NCBI GenBank assembly: GCA_964491375.1 | Contig: CAZBGL010000005.1 | Coordinates: forward strand, 1-9,002 | Reading direction: 5' to 3' | Length of the DNA stretch: 9,002 nt | From: CAZBGL01 sp964491375 | Lineage (GTDB): Bacteria > Desulfobacterota > Deferrisomatia > Deferrisomatales > Deferrisomataceae | Part shown: positions 1 through 5,505 of the stretch, piece by piece | How positions within the stretch are numbered: the first letter of the stretch is position 1 | Layout: each line of letters opens with the position of its first letter | Notes under the pieces: model-generated | What the model saw: the letters and a program-made list of their open reading frames with translations, nothing else | Told to the model about the DNA's origin: nothing | Databases searched by the model: none | Program-made: the position numbers and the translations under genes

Positions 1-323
1 CCGAAATGTTCCTTGTATCGTTTGACCCGGGCTGGGGTGCCCGAATCCACGCTCACGGCGACCACTTCCAACCCCGGATACTTGGCCTTCAGGGTCTTGA
101 GGGCCAACAGCTCCTTCCGGCATGCCGCGCACGAGGTCTGCATGTACACCACAGCCAAAACCCCGTCCGCCTTCGGACGCACCTCCACCACGTCCCCGGT
201 CTCCACGTCCGGCAACCGCAGCGCAGGAAAGTCCTCGCCCACGGCCGCCGCCCAGGCCGATGAGGTGATGAGGACCAAACCGGTCCACCCGGCCACCCAC
301 ATCACTGCCTTTTGGATCGACAT
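1..323 (-). CDS. TlpA/ResA-like exported thioredoxin-fold protein (3' end cut by window edge)
   Basis: The first 107 residues of an exported thioredoxin-fold protein run off the left edge. Residues 1-26 form a signal peptide: a short Lys-bearing start, a hydrophobic stretch and a likely cleavage site in the AWAAA segment. A TlpA/redoxin-like beginning (GEDFPALRLPD, 29-39) leads to the active site C65-A-A-C68, preceded by YMQTS and followed by RKEL. The later segment (VVAVSVDSG) matches the beta strand that follows the first helix. Family members reduce periplasmic or membrane-facing disulfides, for example in apocytochrome c maturation. The ATG at 321-323 has GGGGGAG seven bases upstream and lies only 17 bases after the cytochrome stop, so the two are very likely co-transcribed. 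The cis-Pro region lies beyond the window, so it is unknown whether the gene is intact. The CAAC active site differs from both plus-strand thioredoxins in the window. Confidence 0.85.
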   Translation of the reverse strand, partial: MSIQKAVMWVAGWTGLVLITSSAWAAAVGEDFPALRLPDVETGDVVEVRPKADGVLAVVYMQTSCAACRKELLALKTLKAKYPGLEVVAVSVDSGTPARVKRYKEHF

Positions 324-340
324 AGCCCATCTCCCCCGCA

Positions 341-1957
341 TCACGGTGCGCTGTGACATTCCCCACATAAAGCGTCGGTGTAGTCCCAGGTCACCGGAAA
401 CTTGCGCAGCATCGCTTCGGTGGTCTCAGGCCCTGTGTCGTCCGGCGTGCCCGTATGGAACTGGGCCGTCGGCGCCGTACCATGGGGATCGTGGCAGGTG
501 AGGCATGACACCCAGTCGGTCCCCAGGGTGGGCGCATACACCCGATCCTCGACCGGCCCGGTGGTCCCGGAGTAAAACGGCAGAATCGCGGTCTCTGCAT
601 AGGCGTCCGGGAACACCCCTGCCCCGTTGGGGTCTTGGAACGGATCCGCGATCCACATGGACCACCCCTCTGAGATGGCCCGCCACCGCACCATTCCCAC
701 GCCCACCGGGATGTGCAAGCCGGGGCGATCCTCGCTCCACCCGTGGAAATCGTTTTTCTGCAGAATCGCCTTGTCCGGATCCGTGAGGTCCGCTTCCACG
801 TGGCACCCGTAACACACGCTTTGAACGAACTCCCCTACGGTGTCCAAACCGGTCCCGAAAAGTGCGTCAGCGAGGAAACGGTTCGGGGTGCCGTGGGGAT
901 TGTGGCACCCCTGGCCGGCACCGCCCGCCAGACAGGTCACGTTCATGGGATTCTCCTCCACGGCGCTCGTATCCAGGCCGTGGCCATTGGTTTCATAATA
1001 TTCGAAAAACGGTGGCCCGCTCGTGTACGGGGAACCGGCGTTCACGTCCTTGGGGGGTACCGCGGGCACCACCCAGGGCGCCGCTGCTTGCTGGTTAGAT
1101 GGATCCGTCCGGTCGGAAGGAGGGACCTGTCCTGGGGGCACGGTGCCATTGAACTCTTGACGCCAAGCATCGGCCGGGCCCTCGTCCACCCCGTCGTGAC
1201 AGGCGAGGCAAAAAGACTGGTAGGCGGAGTAGTCCGAGGATCGAGCGATCGGGTCGCCTGCGACTTTGCCCAAGCCGGGAACGTCATCCGGATAGACGAG
1301 GAACGCGGCATCCGTCGGATGCTTGCCCCCCCAACCGTGGCACTTTTTGCACTCGTTCTGTGAGGCGTCCTCGGACGTGTCGAAGTTGCCGTCCGCTGCG
1401 TACTGGATGTTGTGCTGGCTCAGGATCCCGCTGTCGTTGACGTACCCTATTCCGTTGAAGTACCGGTCCACCTCCAGATTGGCCTGGGTGGTGTCGTCGA
1501 ACACCCCGCCGTTGGCCGACGTGGTGTGGCACTCGAGACAGTCCTCGTTGGGGATTACGAACCCGCGGCGGTGGGAGTGGCACTGGGTGCAGGCGTCGTA
1601 GACCGCACTGGTGCCGTGGGGAAAGGGTGGAGGCGTGACGCCGGTGACCGTGTCCCAACCGTCTCCGGTCGGGAGGGTTCCGTCGTGGCAGTCCATGCAC
1701 AGACGCTTGGGAACCCCAAAACCGGACCCCGTGTTGTCACGGGGATACAGGCGCTGGTCTTGGGCGTTGTGGGGATAATGACAGGCCGCGCAGACCCCCC
1801 CTCCGGTGAAACCGTTGTCCACAAAATCGTGGGGCCCACCTACCATGGCCGCCCCGGCCACATGGGCCCACAGCCAAAATACGACCCATACCCCGGAGGC
1901 TGTCCGAGCGGCCTGTCCTCCCAGGCCCCCGAGCACCCTGGAGGCACACTGGTCCAT
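341..1957 (-). CDS. Exported multihaem c-type cytochrome (9 CxxCH plus one Cx8CH)
   Basis: The 538-residue product is an exported electron-transfer cytochrome. Residues 1-37 look like a signal peptide, with hydrophobic core VWVVFWLWAHVAGAA. Nine canonical CxxCH haem sites are visible, starting at Cys56, 87, 123, 140, 203, 250, 382, 485 and 531. A tenth candidate, C342 to C351-H352, has eight residues between the cysteines. Several sites are followed by xPH (CHYPH, CHNPHG, CHDPHG), as in the doubled-CxxCH cytochromes of metal- and sulfur-respiring bacteria. It should sit in the periplasm or on the cell surface; no outer-membrane lipoprotein Cys was recognised. An in-frame TTG at 1975 would extend the protein by six residues, but the ATG at 1957 has GGCGGGG six bases upstream and is preferred. 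The gene is 122 bases after the anti-sigma gene and 17 bases before the thioredoxin gene. The electron donor and acceptor cannot be told from the sequence. Confidence 0.92.
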   Translation of the reverse strand: MDQCASRVLGGLGGQAARTASGVWVVFWLWAHVAGAAMVGGPHDFVDNGFTGGGVCAACHYPHNAQDQRLYPRDNTGSGFGVPKRLCMDCHDGTLPTGDGWDTVTGVTPPPFPHGTSAVYDACTQCHSHRRGFVIPNEDCLECHTTSANGGVFDDTTQANLEVDRYFNGIGYVNDSGILSQHNIQYAADGNFDTSEDASQNECKKCHGWGGKHPTDAAFLVYPDDVPGLGKVAGDPIARSSDYSAYQSFCLACHDGVDEGPADAWRQEFNGTVPPGQVPPSDRTDPSNQQAAAPWVVPAVPPKDVNAGSPYTSGPPFFEYYETNGHGLDTSAVEENPMNVTCLAGGAGQGCHNPHGTPNRFLADALFGTGLDTVGEFVQSVCYGCHVEADLTDPDKAILQKNDFHGWSEDRPGLHIPVGVGMVRWRAISEGWSMWIADPFQDPNGAGVFPDAYAETAILPFYSGTTGPVEDRVYAPTLGTDWVSCLTCHDPHGTAPTAQFHTGTPDDTGPETTEAMLRKFPVTWDYTDALCGECHSAP

Positions 1958-1963
1958 CGGCAA

Positions 1964-1970
1964 CCCCGCC
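1964..1970 (-). promoter_or_regulatory. Ribosome binding site deciding the cytochrome start
   Basis: GGCGGGG lies six bases before the ATG at 1957 and overlaps the beginning of the longer TTG-started frame. It supports the ATG rather than the TTG at 1975, which has no comparable purine run at the right distance. Confidence 0.5.
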
Positions 1971-2049
1971 TTCAAAGCGTTGGTTCTGCAGCGCTGAGGT
2001 CCCTTGGCCCGAGGCGCTCCGGTTCACCGAGGCCAACCCTCACCCCCGA

Positions 2050-2076
2050 CACCCCGGCGCCCCACACCGCCGGGTG
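2050..2076 (-). other. GC-rich stem-loop after the anti-sigma gene
   Basis: Read on the minus strand, CCCGGCG and CGCCGGG can pair as a seven-base stem around an eight-base loop (GTGTGGGG). Two more pairs lie beyond a one-base bulge. The stem starts four bases after the anti-sigma stop and precedes the cytochrome gene. No T-run follows, so it is not a standard intrinsic terminator. It could be a processing or stabilising structure that sets the cytochrome level apart from the regulators, or it could reflect high GC only. Confidence 0.3.
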
Positions 2077-2079
2077 AGG

Positions 2080-2748
2080 TCAAAGGAAACGAGAACGCAG
2101 ATCCTGTCCGTGCCCGGGGGTTACGTAAAGGACCGAGTTCCTGCCCCCGAAGCCGTCCGGGATGATACCGGGGGCTCCGGGGTCCGGCAACCACTTTCTG
2201 CCGTCCACCACGAAGGCGTACCGGTACCGGCCCGGCTCGAGCGTGAGCTTGAAAACCCACCGGTCGCCCGAACGGACCACCTCCACCGAGGTGTCGTCCC
2301 GACCCCATGCATTGAAGTCCCCGACCAACCGTACTTCCTGGGCTCCAGGTGCACGAAACTCGATCACCACCGACCGGCCCCGGCCCGATTGCAGCCACCG
2401 GTTGAGCTGGTGTAACTCCCGGGTGAGGGCACCCAGAAGAAACGCGACCGCCACCATGGCTCCCGCAAGGAGAGGCCGTAGCCACCGGCCATTCCACTCT
2501 CGCGGCTTGGGACACGCCGGTTGTGTGCGTCCCAAGCCCTCGCGGACGTGGCTCTCCAGATAGGGGGGTGGAAGGACCGGCTCGTTCACCACCTCGTCCA
2601 ACACCGCGTCCAAGCCTTCCATGGCGTCCACAAGCCAAGCACACCGGTCGCAGGTTTCCAGGTGTCTCTCCAACGCCGCCCGCCTGCGCGGGTCCAAGGT
2701 GCCGTCCTGTGCCTGCGCCCAGTACCGTTCGAACCGCCCGCACCACAT
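2080..2748 (-). CDS. Membrane anti-sigma factor: zinc finger, one TM helix, periplasmic CBM48-like domain
   Basis: The 222-residue protein has three parts. Residues 1-40 carry a zinc-finger anti-sigma motif: Cys3, then H29-x3-C33-x2-C36, as in zf-HC2/ZAS proteins that hold ECF sigma factors at the membrane. Residues about 90-109 (WLRPLLAGAMVAVAFLLGALT) form the single membrane helix. Residues about 127-210 resemble the CBM48/AMPK-type glycogen-binding fold, with VRLVGDFNAWG, the aromatic-rich strand GDRWVFKLTLEPGRYRYAFVVDG, a W-P-D-P loop and a closing NSVLYV strand. With the zinc finger in the cytoplasm, this domain would be periplasmic. The ATG at 2748 has AGAGG six bases upstream. The likely partner is the sigma factor two genes upstream. 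Whether the CBM48-like domain binds glycan or acts as a protein-interaction module is not known. Naming of the parts is from motif recognition, not a profile search. Confidence 0.88.
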   Translation of the reverse strand: MWCGRFERYWAQAQDGTLDPRRRAALERHLETCDRCAWLVDAMEGLDAVLDEVVNEPVLPPPYLESHVREGLGRTQPACPKPREWNGRWLRPLLAGAMVAVAFLLGALTRELHQLNRWLQSGRGRSVVIEFRAPGAQEVRLVGDFNAWGRDDTSVEVVRSGDRWVFKLTLEPGRYRYAFVVDGRKWLPDPGAPGIIPDGFGGRNSVLYVTPGHGQDLRSRFL

Positions 2749-2848
2749 GGTTCGCCTCTACCCTCTCTCCAGGCCTCTTCCCCAATCCTGAACCGTCTAC
2801 CCTCTGGCCGAACCGACGCGTTGGTTATACGCCTTTCCAAGATAGGGG

Positions 2849-3436
2849 TTACGGTCCGGGTCCCCCTCTGGGCCTGCGAGGGCCCGACCGAAACGCCTGG
2901 CGCACGTCCGGCACGGGACGGGGCAACGGCCGATCCTCCCGGATGGACCGCAGCACCTCGGACGGTGGAGCCCCTGCGGCGAGGGCATCGGCCACCATCT
3001 GCACCGCCATGCCGTAATCCGGAGCGGAAAACCCCTCCAGGACCAACCGATCCACCAACCGCTTCGCGTCCCGGAGGGTCCTGGCGGTCTCCTCCAGGAC
3101 GTTGAGCACCCGGGGCGGATCCACTCCCTTGGCCACCCCCTCGTACAGCCGTGCAAGGAGATCATGATGCGGCAGCCCGGCCAGCAGGGCCTTGGCCAGA
3201 AGCCCCAACACCCTGGCCGTTTCCCCCGGGGTGAATCCCCCTCGGACACACGCGTCCACGGCGTTCCGAACCTCGGAAGGCGTCATCCCCAGATCGAGCA
3301 ACTGCCGCCGTAGCGAGGCGGCTTCAGATTGAACCTCGGCCGGGCCCAGCTTGCCCTGGGCCGCCCCGTCCGCCCGCCCCGTGATGCCCGCCAGGGCCAT
3401 CACGAGCCACACCACCCAGATCGCCCTCGTGTTCAC
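2849..3436 (-). CDS. Exported alpha-helical protein of unknown function, coupled to the sigma factor gene
   Basis: The family of this 195-residue protein was not recognised. Residues 1-25 form a signal peptide (AIWVVWLVMALAGITGRADGAA). The rest is almost all predicted amphipathic helix built from short hairpin-like units with recurring 'G-[MF]-[TS]-x-x-[ED]-[VT]' turns (LGMTPSEV, GGFTPGET, GLPHHDL, GVDPPRV, GFSAPDY, GAPPSEV). These are spaced roughly 17-28 residues apart, suggesting a helical-repeat scaffold. The C-terminal 25 residues are rich in Arg, Pro and Gly and look disordered. The start is GTG at 3436, overlapping the sigma stop as GTGA, with GGAG eight bases upstream; such overlap implies translational coupling. 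Its place between sigma and anti-sigma genes suggests an accessory part of the signalling module, for example a periplasmic modulator of the anti-sigma factor. This is inference from position only. Confidence 0.75.
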   Translation of the reverse strand: MNTRAIWVVWLVMALAGITGRADGAAQGKLGPAEVQSEAASLRRQLLDLGMTPSEVRNAVDACVRGGFTPGETARVLGLLAKALLAGLPHHDLLARLYEGVAKGVDPPRVLNVLEETARTLRDAKRLVDRLVLEGFSAPDYGMAVQMVADALAAGAPPSEVLRSIREDRPLPRPVPDVRQAFRSGPRRPRGGPGP

Positions 3437-4014
3437 CGGTGCTCTCCATCCAGTAGCCCCAACCGTTTGAGGATCCGTTTCTTGGCCCGGAAGATCCGAA
3501 TCTTCACGTTGTTGAGGGAGATCCCCATGATATCGGCGATCTCCCGATAGGAAAGGCCGTCGAAATAGCAGAGGATCAAGGGTGTCTTGTACTTCTCCGG
3601 GAGCTCCCGAACAGCCCTCCGGAGGATCCGCCAGTTTTCCCGATCTTCCAGGACGTCCAGGGGGCTCATCTGGGTACGGTGAGCGATCAACGCCGCGGGA
3701 CTCACGTCGTCCGCCGCCACCTCGTCCCGACGTACCGCCTCACGCTGGCGGTCGATACACTGGTTCCGGGCGATCGCGAACAGCCAAGTGGCAAAGCGCC
3801 GGGCCGGATCGTACGTGTGCAGGAAACGATACGCCCGAAGAAACGTCTCCTGGGTGACGTCCTCGGCCCGGGCTGGATCCTGAAAAAAATGAAGGGCAAA
3901 CCGGTAGATCGCGCCCTGATATTTCTCCACCAACTCGCCGAAGGCCTGCCGGTCGCCCTCCAACGCGCGACAGGCCAGCTCCGAGTCCTGGTCGAACAAG
4001 GTGTGGCGGTTCAC
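3433..4014 (-). CDS. ECF-family (RpoE-like, sigma70 group 4) RNA polymerase sigma factor
   Basis: The 193-residue protein has the two-domain ECF layout. Region 2 (about 21-95) includes the core-binding and -10-recognising helices AEDVTQETFLRAYRFLHTYD and FATWLFAIARNQCIDRQR. Region 4 (about 131-186) is a helix-turn-helix with LPEKYKTPLILCYFDGLSY, EIADIMGISLNNVKIRIFRAKK. No extra C-terminal domain is present. The start is GTG at 4014; AAGGA sits seven bases before it, and no better ATG exists. It is the first gene of the minus-strand operon. Its stop overlaps the next start by four bases, and a zinc-finger anti-sigma gene follows one gene later. An ECF-type promoter 100 bases upstream implies that it activates its own operon. 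It should direct polymerase to GGAAC/CGTC promoters when its anti-sigma factor lets go. Confidence 0.95.
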   Translation of the reverse strand: MNRHTLFDQDSELACRALEGDRQAFGELVEKYQGAIYRFALHFFQDPARAEDVTQETFLRAYRFLHTYDPARRFATWLFAIARNQCIDRQREAVRRDEVAADDVSPAALIAHRTQMSPLDVLEDRENWRILRRAVRELPEKYKTPLILCYFDGLSYREIADIMGISLNNVKIRIFRAKKRILKRLGLLDGEHR

Positions 4015-4068
4015 GAAGCCGTCCTTCTGCGCCCAATCGCCCTATGGAGTGTGTGTTAACGCCCAGTC

Positions 4069-4099
4069 CGGCCCCCGTTCGTCGTCGGCCCCCATTCGT
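4069..4099 (-). repeat. Direct repeat in the sigma-operon leader (two 14-base units, 17-base period)
   Basis: On the plus strand, CGGCCCCCGTTCGT (4069-4082) and CGGCCCCCATTCGT (4086-4099) agree at 13 of 14 positions, separated by CGT. The pair begins about seven bases downstream of the predicted transcription start of the sigma operon. It may be a tandem operator or part of a leader-RNA structure. Two units in GC-rich DNA could also be a chance local duplication. Confidence 0.5.
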
Positions 4100-4112
4100 T
4101 AGCGATTTTCAC

Positions 4113-4138
4113 GACGCCCCGTCGCCTCCATCCGTTCC
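4113..4138 (-). promoter_or_regulatory. Predicted ECF sigma promoter (GGAAC-N17-CGTC)
   Basis: On the minus strand, GGAAC (4138-4134) is followed after 17 bases by CGTC (4116-4113). This matches the classical ECF -35 'GGAAC' and -10 'CGTC' with the usual 16-17 base spacing. A start near 4106 would give a leader of about 90 bases before the GTG at 4014. Because it lies directly upstream of an ECF sigma gene, autoregulation is the natural reading. Confidence 0.7.
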
Positions 4139-4252
4139 GGGGGCAAGTCCCCCGAACCAGGCCCCCGCAGGCTAAGGGAAGCAATGCCCGTGCCCCGTGA
4201 AGCCAGTAAAGACCACCGCGTTTCCAGCCGATGGATCGGAAGACGTCCGCGG

Positions 4253-4282
4253 TTGACACCGGAACCCGGTTTCGCCAAGCTA
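4253..4282 (+). promoter_or_regulatory. Possible promoter of the thioredoxin pair (perfect TTGACA, weak -10)
   Basis: TTGACA at 4253-4258 is a perfect -35 hexamer, but the hexamers 17-18 bases on (CAAGCT or AAGCTA) match the -10 consensus poorly. A short inverted repeat (ACCGG-AAC-CCGGT, 4258-4270) lies in the spacer and could be an activator or repressor site that makes up for the weak -10. The leader would be about 60 bases. Confidence 0.35.
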
Positions 4283-4334
4283 CGGCGCGGCACGCCCCTT
4301 GCTGGGCGTCACATCTCGGCTTGGACCCGTCCGT

Positions 4335-4343
4335 GGGGAGGAG
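4335..4343 (+). promoter_or_regulatory. Ribosome binding site deciding the first thioredoxin start
   Basis: GGGGAGGAG lies four bases before GTG 4348. It supports that GTG, which begins directly with a signal peptide, over an upstream in-frame ATG at 4231. Confidence 0.6.
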
Positions 4344-4347
4344 TGCA

Positions 4348-4875
4348 GTGCGCACGGCATTGGCCTTGCTGCTCGTGGTCGGCCTGTTTGTCACCCCGGC
4401 CCACGCCCTGTTCGGGGCCTCCAAACGCCCTGAAGTGGGCGCGGATGCCCCCCGGTTCACCGCCCCCCTGTTGAACGGAGGGCAGTTCGATCTGGGTCCA
4501 TACATCGGAAAGAACGCAATCCTGCTTGATTTCTGGTCGATCTACTGCGTAGCTTGCATCAAGGAGATGCCCAAGCTGGTGGACATCTTCAACCGGTACA
4601 AGGACAAAGGGCTCGTGGTGGTGGGGGTGGACCTGGACAGCTTCGGCACCCGGCGGGTGATCCGTTTCGTCAAAGGGCTCGACTTCAAGGTGACCTACCC
4701 CCTCGTGGTGGACAAACGCCGTGAGGTGGCGGCCCGGTACGGCGTGAGCGTGTTGCCCACCACCGTGGTCATCGGGCGGTCCGGCAAGGTGCTCTACTAC
4801 CACGTGGGATACACCCCCGGGGACGAACAGGAGATCGAAGAGTACGTCCGCAGGGCCTTGGAGGAAGGGGGTTGA
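4348..4875 (+). CDS. TlpA/ResA-like periplasmic thioredoxin, CVAC active site
   Basis: The 175-residue product is an exported thiol-disulfide oxidoreductase. Residues 1-20 are a clean signal peptide ending in THPAHA-like TPAHA. The TlpA-like fold follows: GADAPRF (31-37), strand NAILLDFWSIY, active site C67-V-A-C70 followed by IKEMP, strand VVVGVDLD, and the conserved cis-Pro in VLPTTVV (Pro137). Length and layout are normal for a soluble ResA/TlpA protein. The family reduces periplasmic disulfides, notably apocytochrome CxxCH cysteines, or supplies electrons to related proteins. The GTG start at 4348 is preferred to an in-frame ATG at 4231 because it has a strong ribosome binding site and begins the signal peptide. 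It is followed after 39 bases by a second thioredoxin gene in the same direction. The CVAC active site is less common than CxPC and should alter redox potential. Confidence 0.9.
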   Translation: MRTALALLLVVGLFVTPAHALFGASKRPEVGADAPRFTAPLLNGGQFDLGPYIGKNAILLDFWSIYCVACIKEMPKLVDIFNRYKDKGLVVVGVDLDSFGTRRVIRFVKGLDFKVTYPLVVDKRREVAARYGVSVLPTTVVIGRSGKVLYYHVGYTPGDEQEIEEYVRRALEEGG

Positions 4876-4914
4876 GCCGACGCCTTCCCACAACATGAGG
4901 GAGAGAAGGGATCG

Positions 4915-5505
4915 ATGCGGATGCAGATACGGGCAGTGCGGATCGGCGGCATCCTCTTGGGCGGGCTGATCGTTTGGGCCCTCTGGACGGGGGCTCCGGC
5001 CGGTCACGCGGCAGAGGCCACCGCCTTGAAGGGAAAAGAGGCTTCTCCGGCCGGTTTGATCCCGGTGGGGGCCGACCCCGTCCCCTTCGCGCTCCGGGAC
5101 CTGGATGGGCAGGTCGTCAAACTGGAGGACTACGTCGGGAAACAGGCCGTACTCCTGGCGTTTTGGTCGTTCTTCTGCGGCCCGTGTCGGGAGGAGATGC
5201 CCCTCCTCGACCAGTTGTACAAAAAGTACGAGTCCAGGGGACTGGTGATGCTGGGCATCAACCTCGACGGGCCCAAACTGGAAAAGGCCGTGCGCCGGTA
5301 CATGGAGTCCAACGGCTTCACCTTCCAGGTCCTCTGGGAGCAGATCGAGGGCATCCGGTACAAGACGGCCGACGCGTACGGGGTGGCCGGCACCCCCACT
5401 ATGGTGCTGATCGGGCGGAACGGGAAGGTGGCATGGACCCATGTGGGCCGAGAGGAACCCCAGAAAATCGAAGAGGCGATCCGCAGGGCCCTCGCCTCGG
5501 GATAG
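4915..5505 (+). CDS. TlpA/ResA-like periplasmic thioredoxin, CGPC active site
   Basis: The 196-residue protein starts with an N-terminal hydrophobic segment (residues about 8-27; GGILLGGLIVWALWTG) followed by AGHAAEA. It acts as a signal peptide or an uncleaved anchor. After a linker comes a TlpA-type domain: FALRDLDGQVVKLEDYVG (58-75), the strand AVLLAFWSFF, active site C88-G-P-C91 followed by REEMP, strand LVMLGINLDG, and cis-Pro161 in AGTPTMVLIG. CGPC is the classical thioredoxin active site and usually implies a reducing role. The ATG at 4915 has AGAAGGG just upstream; a second ATG at 4921 is possible. It shares an operon with the preceding thioredoxin but is clearly divergent from it, so this is not a recent duplication. 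Its TAG stop abuts the stop of the convergent HD gene with no gap. Confidence 0.92.
   Translation: MRMQIRAVRIGGILLGGLIVWALWTGAPAGHAAEATALKGKEASPAGLIPVGADPVPFALRDLDGQVVKLEDYVGKQAVLLAFWSFFCGPCREEMPLLDQLYKKYESRGLVMLGINLDGPKLEKAVRRYMESNGFTFQVLWEQIEGIRYKTADAYGVAGTPTMVLIGRNGKVAWTHVGREEPQKIEEAIRRALASG

Larger units (their letters stand above)
4015..4347. other. Divergent intergenic region (333 bases)
   Basis: This region lies between the sigma operon (leftward) and the two-thioredoxin operon (rightward). It holds the ECF promoter, a direct repeat in the sigma leader, and a plus-strand TTGACA hexamer near the thioredoxin side. Longer open frames crossing it lack a plausible ribosome binding site and resemble no known protein. 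No RNA gene or terminator was seen. Confidence 0.7.

Noticed and set aside
2050..2076. The stem-loop after the anti-sigma gene as an intrinsic terminator.
   Set aside because: There is no T-run after the stem on the minus strand and the loop is large; it is kept only as a possible structure.
4231..4347. N-terminal extension of the first plus-strand thioredoxin to the ATG at 4231.
   Set aside because: It would bury the signal peptide behind 39 residues and overlap the possible promoter. GTG 4348 has a strong ribosome binding site.
4056..4505. A 149-codon minus-strand frame across the divergent intergenic region.
   Set aside because: It has no recognisable domain, overlaps a real gene and contains the ECF promoter of the sigma operon.
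4309..5442. A 377-codon open frame on the minus strand opposite both thioredoxin genes.
   Set aside because: Its composition is rich in His, Gly and Pro with no domain, while the plus-strand genes have signal peptides, CxxC active sites and cis-Pro.
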